Both the position numbers and the translations under genes were made by a program. Positions 6,439 to 13,147 of a stretch of DNA of 28,272 nucleotides are shown here, piece by piece. The notes under the pieces were generated by a model. The model was not told the DNA's origin, did not search any database, and saw only the letters and a program-made list of their open reading frames with translations. Every line of letters starts with the position of its first letter. The first letter of the stretch is position 1. The DNA comes from JABDCI01 sp964475835. Lineage in GTDB: Bacteria > Verrucomicrobiota > Verrucomicrobiia > JABWAM01. The DNA is taken from assembly GCA_964475835.1 (NCBI GenBank), contig CAYYYL010000037.1:1-28272 (forward strand), written 5' to 3'.

Positions 6439-7821
6439 ATGCATTTGAGAGTTCTGTTTTTTCTTTGCCTCCTGCCGTTCTTCGCCTCTGCTCAAACTTC
6501 AACGAACGCGCCCGCGCCGTCATCCATGCCAGCGAAGCCGTTGCTCCCTCGTGGAGAGATCCTCGATCGCCATGGAGAGGTGCTTGCCAAGGACGATGCG
6601 GCGTCCGGGTTGCGGATTTATCCCTGCAGGGAAATGGCATGTCACGTCATTGGCTATGTCGGAACATCCACGAACGTCTCCGAAATGGGAGCCACGGTAG
6701 GCCGGACCGGCGTTGAGGCAAGCATGGACGGCGTGCTTCGAAATAGTTCCAGCCAGGTCATTCTCTCCATCGACAAACGCATTCAAACAATCGTCGAACA
6801 AGCGATGGGGCACCAGCGGGGAGCGTGCGTCGTTTTGGATCCCCGGAATGGCGACGTTCTGGCGATGTCTTCCTGGCCGGCCTTTGATCCCAACCAGTTT
6901 ATCCCCGTCCTGCATGCGTCCGATTGGGAACATTGGGTTCATGATGAACGAACCCCTTTGCTCAACCGCGCGGTCCGGGGGGAATATGCGCCGGGCTCGG
7001 TCTTCAAACTGATCACGGCACTGGCCGCACTCGAAGCGGGGTTCAATCATCTCACGGAAATCACGTGCGAGGGTAGATTCAAGTCCCAGAACCTGGAGTT
7101 CAAATGCTGGGAGCCCCAGGGACACGAGACCCTGGATCTTCAGGAAGCTCTTACCGTCTCGTGCAACGTCTATTTCTATTCCATCGCCCGCACCATCGGC
7201 CACGGGCCGATTGTGAAAATGGCCGAGGCCTTCGGCTTGGGAAAACCCACGGGAATTTCCCTGATTGGTGAAAGCTCCGGACTCGTTCCAACGGAACATT
7301 GGTGGATGACCCATCGAAAAGCGCGTCCCATCGAAGCCGATACGCTCAATGTCGCCATTGGCCAGGGACCGGTGCTCGTGACCCCCCTGCAAATGGCGTG
7401 TATGGCCGCCGCCTATGCGAATCAGACCACCCTTTACCAACCGCGACTGGTTCTTAGTACCCGCCAGGGTGCGGAAGTGAAGGAATATCCAAGCCGGGCA
7501 AAAGGCCCTATTCCTGGCACCCTCGAGAATGTTCAATTCATCCGGGAATGCATGGCGAACGTCGTGAAATCGGGAACAGGGGCACCAGCCCAGTTGGCGG
7601 AGATCCAGGTGGCCGGCAAAACCGGAAGCGCCCAATTCTCGGTGCGCGACGGAAAGGGAAATTTGGTGAAGGACACGCGCGCATGGATGATTTCATTCGC
7701 GCCGTTCGATTCTCCACGCTATGCGATGGCGCTGGTGATTGAAGGCGGTGAATCGGGAGGCGCCACCGCCGCTCCCATCGCGGGTAAAATCTATGAAAAA
7801 CTTTTTCAGAATCCCGAATGA
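6439..7821 (+). CDS. Short PBP2-like peptidoglycan transpeptidase
   Basis: A 460-residue class B penicillin-binding protein. The transpeptidase cross-links peptidoglycan by acylating Ser187. All three active-site boxes are present: SVFK (187-190), SCN (241-243) and KTG (394-396). N-terminal family landmarks remain (PRGEILDRHG at 37-46, GYVG at 72-75, GRTGVE at 88-93), but the segment between RG and GYVG is very short. The protein is about 150 residues shorter than E. coli PBP2 and lacks most of the usual pedestal domain. The N-terminus (MHLRVLFFLCLLPFFASA) looks like a cleavable signal peptide (FASA-QT), so the enzyme may be free in the periplasm. No mreCD or rodA lies nearby, so it may be an accessory copy. 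The ATG was chosen because the signal sequence begins there. Confidence 0.88.
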   Translation: MHLRVLFFLCLLPFFASAQTSTNAPAPSSMPAKPLLPRGEILDRHGEVLAKDDAASGLRIYPCREMACHVIGYVGTSTNVSEMGATVGRTGVEASMDGVLRNSSSQVILSIDKRIQTIVEQAMGHQRGACVVLDPRNGDVLAMSSWPAFDPNQFIPVLHASDWEHWVHDERTPLLNRAVRGEYAPGSVFKLITALAALEAGFNHLTEITCEGRFKSQNLEFKCWEPQGHETLDLQEALTVSCNVYFYSIARTIGHGPIVKMAEAFGLGKPTGISLIGESSGLVPTEHWWMTHRKARPIEADTLNVAIGQGPVLVTPLQMACMAAAYANQTTLYQPRLVLSTRQGAEVKEYPSRAKGPIPGTLENVQFIRECMANVVKSGTGAPAQLAEIQVAGKTGSAQFSVRDGKGNLVKDTRAWMISFAPFDSPRYAMALVIEGGESGGATAAPIAGKIYEKLFQNPE

Positions 7822-7899
7822 CAAGCAGAGGCCGTCCCGATCGGTGGGTTCATGCCAAGACACCAGGCAACTAAGCCATGGAAATGAGTTCAAACTGTC

Positions 7900-7969
7900 G
7901 AAATTCGGAATTTCGGCGATATTCCGCTCTTCGCCGTCCTCTCAAAATCTGCGTCAATCTGTGGTTAAA
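7900..7969. repeat. Decayed copy 3 of the dispersed intergenic repeat
   Basis: GAATTTCGGCGAT, then CTCAAAATCTGCGTCAAT and CTGTGGTTAAA, align with the right half and tail of copies 1 and 2, but the left arm of the hairpin is missing. It lies downstream of the PBP2-like gene. Confidence 0.5.
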
Positions 7970-7979
7970 CTCTGCAGCG

Positions 7980-8246
7980 ACGACGGCCCGCGCTACGCTG
8001 GAGGCTTCGGCGAGGCGAGAGCGTCGCCCTTGTATCTTGTCGAAGCCTTGTTAAAAGTGCTGGGAACTCAGCACGCTGGGTGCTGATGCGGGGCAGGCCT
8101 GCCCCGCATCAGCGATCGGCGTAAGATCGTCGTCGCCCTTGGACTCCGTCGCCGGAAGTCCGTTTTGGAGCTCGATCTACGTCGATCCTTTTGGCGTAAC
8201 TCGAACAGTTGCCAGAGTGGGAGCGTAAGCTCCCAGTTCGCATTAC
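7980..8246 (+). other. Hairpin-dense non-coding region, candidate IS110 left-end RNA
   Basis: About 260 bases without a gene hold at least six consecutive stems. AGGCTTCG/CGAAGCCT pair at 8002-8048. GTGCTG-GGAACT-CAGCAC is at 8057-8074. A 32-bp perfect palindrome is at 8082-8113. CGATC-GGCGTAA-GATCG is at 8113-8129. GGACT...AGTCC at 8141-8161 has an inner GC extension and one bulge. TGGGAGC-GTAA-GCTCCCA is at 8218-8235. The string GCGTAA recurs in three places (8119-8124, 8193-8198, 8223-8228), twice within loops or loop edges. The region directly precedes a transposase-like start with a strong ribosome-binding site. In IS110-family elements the DNA upstream of the recombinase gene encodes the structured bridge RNA, so this could be such a region or its remnant. 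That is inference; a structured repeat unrelated to IS110 is the alternative. Confidence 0.35.
8082..8113. repeat. 32-bp perfect palindrome
   Basis: GCTGATGCGGGGCAGG is followed immediately by its exact reverse complement, with no spacer. As RNA it would form a GC-rich stem; as DNA it could be a cruciform, a terminator-like structure for the PBP2-like gene, or part of a structured RNA. Confidence 0.85.
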
Positions 8247-8255
8247 AAGGAGGAG
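8247..8255 (+). promoter_or_regulatory. Strong ribosome-binding site before the transposase stub
   Basis: AAGGAGGAG lies 6 bases before the ATG at 8262. It is the best Shine-Dalgarno in the window, yet it drives an open frame of only 25 codons, which argues that the stub is the beginning of a formerly longer gene. Confidence 0.75.
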
Positions 8256-8261
8256 TAAACC

Positions 8262-8339
8262 ATGAAATCAGCATTTGTCTATGTCGGAGTGGATGTCTGT
8301 CACACCTTTTTGGCTTTCAGCCAGCGGTTTCTGAAATAG
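8262..8339 (+). pseudogene. IS110-family transposase, N-terminal remnant
   Basis: The 25-codon frame starts MKSAFVYVGVDV. The YVGVDV strand with its aspartate matches the beginning of IS110/IS1111 DEDD transposases (usually (Y/F)VGIDVSK...), where the aspartate is the first catalytic acid. After VDV the expected SK(x)TLD is replaced by CHTFLAFSQRFLK and a TAG stop at 8337-8339. The break in similarity at about 8298 and the strong ribosome-binding site indicate a truncated insertion sequence, not a functional peptide gene. The stop codon falls inside the left copy of the 21-bp direct repeat. The call rests on a short match, so a chance resemblance cannot be excluded. Confidence 0.5.
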
Positions 8340-8343
8340 ACTG
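8323..8343. repeat. 21-bp direct repeat, left copy
   Basis: The 21-base string beginning AGCGGTTTCTGAAATAGACT recurs exactly at 10567-10587 in the same orientation, with different bases on both sides. The two copies bracket the YtrA/DUF6159/hypothetical cassette. Confidence 0.9.
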
Positions 8344-8403
8344 AAAGGAAGATGGTTAATGCCTTGTCAGGCTTATCCAATTCAATGAGTCCTTCGCTCA
8401 TAA

Positions 8404-8431
8404 TTGACAAATGAAATAATTGTATTATAAT
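8404..8431 (+). promoter_or_regulatory. Consensus sigma70-type promoter of the GntR gene
   Basis: TTGACA at 8404-8409 and TATAAT at 8426-8431, both perfect consensus, are separated by 16 bases. This is the clearest promoter in the window and lies only 12-39 bases before the ATG at 8443, so the leader would be very short. Confidence 0.75.
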
Positions 8432-8440
8432 ACTAGTACA
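8421..8440. promoter_or_regulatory. Candidate YtrA-type operator over the -10
   Basis: TGTA-N12-TACA (8421-8440) forms an imperfect dyad with 7 of 10 matching half-site positions. It contains a perfect 12-bp palindrome GTATTATAATAC (8422-8433) that covers the -10. GntR regulators of the YtrA branch commonly bind TGTA...TACA dyads and repress their own operons; autoregulation here is inferred from position. Confidence 0.5.
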
Positions 8441-8442
8441 GT

Positions 8443-8838
8443 ATGAATTTTCAAGATCAACCATGGCTGATTGAATTTCATTCAGGCATTCCTGCATATA
8501 AACAGATCGTCAATCACATTCAGGCGGCCGTCGCCGAAGGGCGCCTGCCTGAAGGAAAACAGCTTCCCACCATTCGAGCGCTCCACAAAAAGTTGAAGGT
8601 CAATCCCAATACGGTGGCGAAAGCGTATCGCGAGCTGGAACTCAAAGGCATCATTTCAGCCCAGCGGGGAAGCGGCTGTTTTGTGGCCCCCCAGCCTGTC
8701 ATCGCCGAACTCTCTCAAAAACAAAGAAAAGCCAAAGCGGAGGAGCTTTACACCCGCTTCAGGGCCGAAGCAGAAGGCTACGGCCTCCGGCTCGAAGAGC
8801 TTATCCGTCATATCAACCCCAAAAAATCCTATGTTTAA
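8443..8838 (+). CDS. GntR-family transcriptional regulator, YtrA subfamily
   Basis: A 131-residue DNA-binding protein. The N-terminal winged helix-turn-helix covers residues ~15-80: PAYKQIVNHIQAAVAEG, then LPEGKQLPTIRALHKKL, NPNTVAKAYRELELKG and the wing QRGSGCFV, all typical of GntR. The C-terminal part is only about 45 residues and mostly helical (LSQKQRKAKAEELYTRFRAE). That short length is the hallmark of the YtrA subfamily, which dimerises through it and lacks a large ligand domain. YtrA regulators usually control a neighbouring ABC transporter or membrane protein in the same operon, often in response to cell-envelope stress. Here the next gene starts within its last codons (8-bp overlap, ATGTTTAA), so the two are coupled. 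A consensus promoter overlapped by a TGTA-N12-TACA dyad suggests autorepression. Confidence 0.9.
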   Translation: MNFQDQPWLIEFHSGIPAYKQIVNHIQAAVAEGRLPEGKQLPTIRALHKKLKVNPNTVAKAYRELELKGIISAQRGSGCFVAPQPVIAELSQKQRKAKAEELYTRFRAEAEGYGLRLEELIRHINPKKSYV

Positions 8839-9724
8839 TTCAGGTAAATTAAAGAGAAGCTGGCAGTTGTTCGGCAATTCCTTGCAAGTGATGAAGCAAA
8901 ATAAGAAATTGCTGCTATTCCCCATCGTGGCGCTATTTTTTACGTTGATCGTCGTCGCATTTTTCTTCGCGCCCGTCCTTTGGCAATGGTCGTCTATAGG
9001 TCAAAGCCTTGTCGCTCTCGACGGTCCCACGACTCATCACAAGGGACATATCAAGGCTGCGGGGTATGTCTTGCTGGCGGGCATTTATCTCGTTTCGATG
9101 TTCATGGCGACGCTCTTCAATGTTGCCTTTTACAGCGAGATCATGAAGGCCCTGGCGGGAGAAACGGTCTCAATCCGTGCAGGACTTGCCTTCGCCATGA
9201 GCCGCATCAAATCCATTTTCATCTGGAGCCTGTTTGCGGGCGTGATTGGATTGATCATCGAATCTCTGGAGGAACGTTTCGGCTGGATCGGCAGATTGGT
9301 CCTCGGAGCTGTGGGGATGCTCTGGAGCGTGGCTTCCATCTTCGTCATCCCGGTCATGATCCGGGATGAAAGCACCAACCCGGTTCAACTGCTTCGGCAT
9401 TCCGCCAATACGCTCAAAAAGACATGGGGTGAATCGCTGATAGGCTACATTGGCATTGAATTGGGGTCCGGCCTGTTTCTACTCGGTTCCCTCATCCTGC
9501 TGGGTGCCGTCACGGCGATCTCAATCATGCAGGAGCAATACATCTACATCATTCTGGTCGGGAGCGTATGGCTTCTGGCAACGATTGCACTCGGATATCT
9601 TGTTCATATTGCGGGCACCATCTATCGCTGCGCCCTCTACATTTACGCTTCCGAAGGCGTCGTGCCAGGGCCTTACACGGTCGAGCTCATGGACACTGCC
9701 TGGAAAGTCAAAAAGATTTCATAA
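8831..9724 (+). CDS. DUF6159-like integral membrane protein
   Basis: A 297-residue multipass protein starting MFNSGKLKRSWQLFGNSLQV. The opening (basic residues, RSWQLFGNSLQVMKQNKKLLLFPI) and the following helices match the DUF6159 group of bacterial membrane proteins of unknown function. About six hydrophobic segments are visible, near residues 28-55, 75-103, 131-150, 155-177, 205-235 and 242-270. There are no ABC ATPase motifs, so this differs from the transporter usually paired with YtrA. An upstream extension of the open frame into the regulator gene is rejected because the ATG at 8831 gives the family-like start and an 8-bp overlap. Co-transcription with the regulator is very likely. A role in membrane homeostasis is plausible but unproven. 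Confidence 0.8.
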   Translation: MFNSGKLKRSWQLFGNSLQVMKQNKKLLLFPIVALFFTLIVVAFFFAPVLWQWSSIGQSLVALDGPTTHHKGHIKAAGYVLLAGIYLVSMFMATLFNVAFYSEIMKALAGETVSIRAGLAFAMSRIKSIFIWSLFAGVIGLIIESLEERFGWIGRLVLGAVGMLWSVASIFVIPVMIRDESTNPVQLLRHSANTLKKTWGESLIGYIGIELGSGLFLLGSLILLGAVTAISIMQEQYIYIILVGSVWLLATIALGYLVHIAGTIYRCALYIYASEGVVPGPYTVELMDTAWKVKKIS

Positions 9725-9779
9725 ACCAAATGCAGTGTTCACAGCACAACGAACAAACCTTCAGCCTTCATTCATCAAT

Positions 9780-10565
9780 ATGAATTTTCGCCTTCCCGTT
9801 CTTAGCTTTCTCATTCTTATTTTTGTGGGGGTTTGCTGGACTGTTCCGCGTTGGCTGGAATTCCATTACCTGCAGGAAAGTTTGACGCGTCCCGGCATAG
9901 AGGCCAATGTTCGAAGTCTGCCTCAAGTCCTTGACGTATCGCAAATTTCAGTCCCGGAGGAGAATCGCCTCAGTGTGGGATACGCATCCTTCGTCCTGCC
10001 GCAAACGACGGCAACCAACATCTGGTCTTACAAAAATGGAACTTCCATCATGGTTGAATCCAGTGGCTTTCAGTTAAGTCTCGATCCTTCCGTAAATTCT
10101 GGACGGTTTTCTGGATTTGAATCCATGAAGCAAGTGGAACAGGCGACCCCTGTTTCGTTCTCTTCAATCCTTTTCATGAAACGTCCCGACATGATGCACT
10201 ACTTTTCCAGCATGCACATCAAGGCAAAGCTGGCCCAAAAAGGTAAATCCTATGTTTACGAGTCCGATCACACGAAAGGCTTCTTAAGGGTCAAAGATGA
10301 AAACACCGGAACGATCGTCGTCTGGGGTCAGATATTTTCCGGCGACCACCATCCCGCTTTGACATTCACAGCCACTGCATCTCGGGAAGATGAGAGCGAC
10401 GCGATGATCTCCATCAAAACTTTCATCAAGAGTCTTAATTTTACGGTACAGTCCATTGAAAATGAAGATCAGGCCAGAAAACTAATTTCCGACGCGGGCA
10501 TCATCGAAAGAAAAGATGAGACGATGCCTACGGCTCGCCGAAGAATCATGGCCCCTTCCAGGTAA
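9780..10565 (+). CDS. Membrane-anchored or exported hypothetical protein
   Basis: A 261-residue protein of unrecognised family. It starts MNFRLPVLSFLILIFVGVCW, a single N-terminal hydrophobic segment that is either a signal peptide or an anchor. The rest is soluble, with beta-rich stretches (RLSVGYASFVLPQ, SIMVESSGFQLSLD, GTIVVWGQIFSG, ALTFTATA) and a charged C-terminus (TMPTARRRIMAPSR), suggesting a periplasmic domain. The open frame extends upstream, but the ATG at 9780 was chosen because it places the hydrophobic segment at the N-terminus. The 55-bp gap to the DUF6159-like gene has no terminator, so the three genes are probably one transcript. The stop codon lies two bases before the right copy of the 21-bp direct repeat. 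Confidence 0.65.
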   Translation: MNFRLPVLSFLILIFVGVCWTVPRWLEFHYLQESLTRPGIEANVRSLPQVLDVSQISVPEENRLSVGYASFVLPQTTATNIWSYKNGTSIMVESSGFQLSLDPSVNSGRFSGFESMKQVEQATPVSFSSILFMKRPDMMHYFSSMHIKAKLAQKGKSYVYESDHTKGFLRVKDENTGTIVVWGQIFSGDHHPALTFTATASREDESDAMISIKTFIKSLNFTVQSIENEDQARKLISDAGIIERKDETMPTARRRIMAPSR

Positions 10566-10566
10566 A

Positions 10567-10587
10567 AGCGGTTTCTGAAATAGACTG
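10567..10587. repeat. 21-bp direct repeat, right copy
   Basis: An exact copy of the repeat at 8323-8343, lying between the end of the cassette's last gene (10565) and the start of the next membrane-protein gene (10595). The distance between the copies is about 2.24 kb. Confidence 0.9.
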
Positions 10588-10594
10588 CTTTTCC

Positions 10595-11554
10595 ATGCGC
10601 CCCCTCCCTCATTGGAGCCCCATGATCACTCTCATGGTCCTTTCGCCGGTGCTGACGGAGTTGCTGACGGGTAATTTCGGGATCTCCTTCGTCTGGACCC
10701 ATCCCTTTCTTGCGATCCTCTTCCCCACCATCGGCTACGGATTCCCCGTACTGATCTTTCGGGAGATTGCCATCCGTCAAAAGATGGGGTTGACCGGCCT
10801 TGGTTTTCTTGGATTTGCCTACGGGATTTTTAATGAGGGTATTCTCGCGAAAACATTCTTTCTCACAGAAAACCTCCCCATCAATGCATTTGATCATTAT
10901 GGGGTTGCCTTTGGATTTTCTGTTCCATGGGCCCTGCTTATCAGCATCTGGCACGCCCTTCACGCGGTCATCTATCCCATTCTCATTGTCTATTTCCTGT
11001 TTCCAGTCCAAATGAACGAACCGTGGGTCAGCATTCGGGCTTGTTGGGGAATGGGCGTGCCCACGGTCGCTTTCGGCGTCTTTGGTTATTTCGTCAACGA
11101 TAACAACCATATCCACGGGCAAGCTCCCCAGCTTCTGCTCATGGTCAGCGTCATGCTCCTTTGCGCTTTGCTTGCCAGACAAACACCCCACCTTCCTCAA
11201 TTCACTACCGAGAGGATTTTTCGGTGGAAGCCCTTTTTCCTGGGAGCCACCTTGTTCACTCTGCTCGTCGTCGGTTGCAGTGCTCTGGCAGGTTGCAAGG
11301 TCCCTCTTCCCCTTTTTTTGGGTTATGGATGCGCCCTTTTTCTCCTGCTGATTTGGAAAACATCGTCGCTCCCAAATCTACCTCTTTCGATCGCGATGGT
11401 TTTCATTCTTGGAGCGGAAATCATGGCAAGCGCCCTGGCGCTTATCGCCGCGGCCGGACGTGGCAGTCTGGAGGGAATCCTGACAGGAATAATCTTTGTG
11501 ATGGCCTTTGCCATCGTTCTTTTCCGCCTGTCGCGCCCTGCGAAGGTGCTCTGA
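10595..11554 (+). CDS. Conserved multipass membrane protein, function unknown
   Basis: A 319-residue protein that is almost entirely transmembrane, with roughly eight to nine helices. The first half has a pattern I recall from an uncharacterised bacterial membrane family: LSPVLTELLTG near residues 16-26, then GFPVLIFREIAIR (49-61), then GFAYGIFNEGILAKTFF (73-89), with a Glu-Gly pair followed by Lys inside a helix. A later helix holds WHALHAVIYPILIV (119-132). Conserved Glu and His residues in membrane helices could be catalytic or transport residues; this superficially recalls intramembrane CAAX-protease-like proteins, but the EExxxR motif is not evident. The ATG at 10595 starts 8 bp after the 21-bp repeat; the ATG at 10622 is a possible alternative. 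No substrate is proposed. Confidence 0.7.
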   Translation: MRPLPHWSPMITLMVLSPVLTELLTGNFGISFVWTHPFLAILFPTIGYGFPVLIFREIAIRQKMGLTGLGFLGFAYGIFNEGILAKTFFLTENLPINAFDHYGVAFGFSVPWALLISIWHALHAVIYPILIVYFLFPVQMNEPWVSIRACWGMGVPTVAFGVFGYFVNDNNHIHGQAPQLLLMVSVMLLCALLARQTPHLPQFTTERIFRWKPFFLGATLFTLLVVGCSALAGCKVPLPLFLGYGCALFLLLIWKTSSLPNLPLSIAMVFILGAEIMASALALIAAAGRGSLEGILTGIIFVMAFAIVLFRLSRPAKVL

Positions 11555-11623
11555 TGGGAATTGAACCCGCGGCTCGGGGCCTGCCTTCCAGTTCTTGTGC
11601 CATCGCGGGTTAACTGCTACTGA

Positions 11624-12919
11624 ATGCCTTGCGTGAACAGGTTTACGCCCATTTTACTGCTTCTGGCCCTTCCCCTTCTGGCAGTCGCCCAAAATATTTC
11701 TTCCGACGCAGATCCACTCAATCAGATATTCGGCGTGAAGATCTGGTCAGACGATTGCCTGTGGGATGATACGGATAATGACGCCGCGCGTCGCTTGAAT
11801 CTATCCCCGGAATCCAAAACCTCCTACGAGTCGAGTTTCCGCAGATATCCCCATGAGGAACAGATCTGTTTGGGGGCCCGAATCTATTCCCTCGCGCTTT
11901 ATGGTAAGGCAGGCAGGGTTTCCCGTGTTTCCCTGGTCTTTGCCAACAAAGGAGACATCGAAGCTTCCTTCACAAAAGGGAAGGCTCTCAACGTCGCCGC
12001 TCAAAAGCACAATCAGCAAATGGTGGATTCCGTAAATGCCCTGATTCAGGAAAGCGCGAAATCCATCGAGCGCGTCCTGACGGAATCATTCGGTGCACCT
12101 CGAAGGGATGTGGTTTTTGAAAAAACGCGGATGGAGGAGGAACTCCTCCGCTGGGATTGGAAAGGTCATGCCTTCCTCATGGCCTCACCACCCAACGAAT
12201 ACACGATGCTCCGCATCATGCCTGTAACCATCGCCGATGCGCATGGCATGGAGCCACCTCAGGAAACCGTAGAATGGAGTCGAACCCTGACCACGCGCGT
12301 GATGAAACGCCCGAACGGGGACGTCATCATCCAGGAAGTTCCCATGGTGGATCAGGGGGGAAAAAGTTACTGCGTGCCTGCCACATGGGAACGGTATCTG
12401 CGGTACATGGGCATTCCAGCCGACATGTATGTGTTGGCCATGGCCGGCCACACACGAAGCGGTGCGGGCACATCCATGGAATCGATGGTCCAGAGTATTC
12501 AGGACCTGGTGACCAAAAACCAGCACCAGACGGAACGTGTAAAATTTCCCATCACAGCGGACGCCGTCGCCACCTACATCGATCAGGGAACCCCCCTCAT
12601 GTGGAACATGTTCGTCGTGCCCGAAATCGACCGCGCCATGACCGAAAGGATGCACACCCGACCTCAGGACGCAACGATCACCTCCTGGGGCGCCTGCCTG
12701 GACGAACCGCGGCGTGCCGCAAAAAATCTCAAATTGGAAGTACGCTCTGATGAAAAGTCATCCTCAGGCTTCGCCCACATGTGCATGCTCATCGGGTATA
12801 ATCGCGACACCCACGAAGTCGCCCTTTCAGATTCCTGGGGTCCTGAATATGCGGAACGCTGGCTGACGGAAGAGGAAGCCCAGGCGATCAATTATGGCGG
12901 ATTCTGGATTATTAAATAG
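11624..12919 (+). CDS. Secreted C39-like (papain-fold) cysteine peptidase
   Basis: A 431-residue exported protein. The signal peptide (PILLLLALPLLAVAQ, cut near residue 22) is followed by a ~200-residue N-terminal domain of unrecognised type. That domain is rich in charged residues, with two Trp-centred motifs (KIWSDDCLWDD, LLRWDWKGHAFLM). Residues ~238-431 resemble the peptidase C39-like fold. PMVDQGGKSYCVPAT gives the oxyanion Gln244 and nucleophile Cys250; GFAHMCMLIGYN gives His385; LSDSWG gives Asp403. The order Q-C-H-D and the NxxxHEVALSDSWG-like ending fit papain-like secreted peptidases. It may process or degrade extracellular peptides; the target is unknown. It starts 69 bp after the membrane-protein gene, possibly in the same transcript. 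The stop is at 12917-12919, after GGFWIIK. Confidence 0.8.
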   Translation: MPCVNRFTPILLLLALPLLAVAQNISSDADPLNQIFGVKIWSDDCLWDDTDNDAARRLNLSPESKTSYESSFRRYPHEEQICLGARIYSLALYGKAGRVSRVSLVFANKGDIEASFTKGKALNVAAQKHNQQMVDSVNALIQESAKSIERVLTESFGAPRRDVVFEKTRMEEELLRWDWKGHAFLMASPPNEYTMLRIMPVTIADAHGMEPPQETVEWSRTLTTRVMKRPNGDVIIQEVPMVDQGGKSYCVPATWERYLRYMGIPADMYVLAMAGHTRSGAGTSMESMVQSIQDLVTKNQHQTERVKFPITADAVATYIDQGTPLMWNMFVVPEIDRAMTERMHTRPQDATITSWGACLDEPRRAAKNLKLEVRSDEKSSSGFAHMCMLIGYNRDTHEVALSDSWGPEYAERWLTEEEAQAINYGGFWIIK

Positions 12920-13147
12920 ATTTCACCCTTAGGCCCCCTTCAAGGTAGACACAAGGGACGTTCACCCCCCCGTCATTAAGGGCATGACCACCCGAGATAT
13001 GGCTATCAATGGGGAGTCTCCTCCATCTTCCATTTCCACTTTAAACTAAAGATACGTCAGGTCACCTTACCTCGGAATGGCGTCATCACAATTATAAGTT
13101 GCCCTCGTATTTATAACGAAAAGGCACATCTCTTATACGAGTCCGCT
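12920..13147. other. Intergenic gap between convergent genes
   Basis: No gene is supported here. CTCGTAT (13104-13110) and ATACGAG (13135-13141) form a 7-bp stem with a 24-base loop, just downstream of the minus-strand HAF gene, and could weakly aid termination. Nothing else stands out. Confidence 0.4.

Noticed and set aside
6520..7635. Open frame of 371 codons on the - strand
   Set aside because: Antisense to the PBP2-like gene, whose active-site boxes prove the + strand reading.
10469..11200. Open frame of 243 codons on the - strand
   Set aside because: Highly charged and antisense to the multipass membrane gene; such frames arise as complements of hydrophobic codons.
11555..11600. tRNA T-arm-like string on the - strand (GCGGGTTCAATTCCC)
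   Set aside because: The T stem mismatches after three pairs, and no matching acceptor, D arm or anticodon arm lies upstream, so a tRNA gene is not supported; at most it is a remnant or chance.
12984..13049. 21-codon frame beginning MTTRDMAINGE
   Set aside because: Too short, with no ribosome-binding site or similarity that would support a peptide gene.
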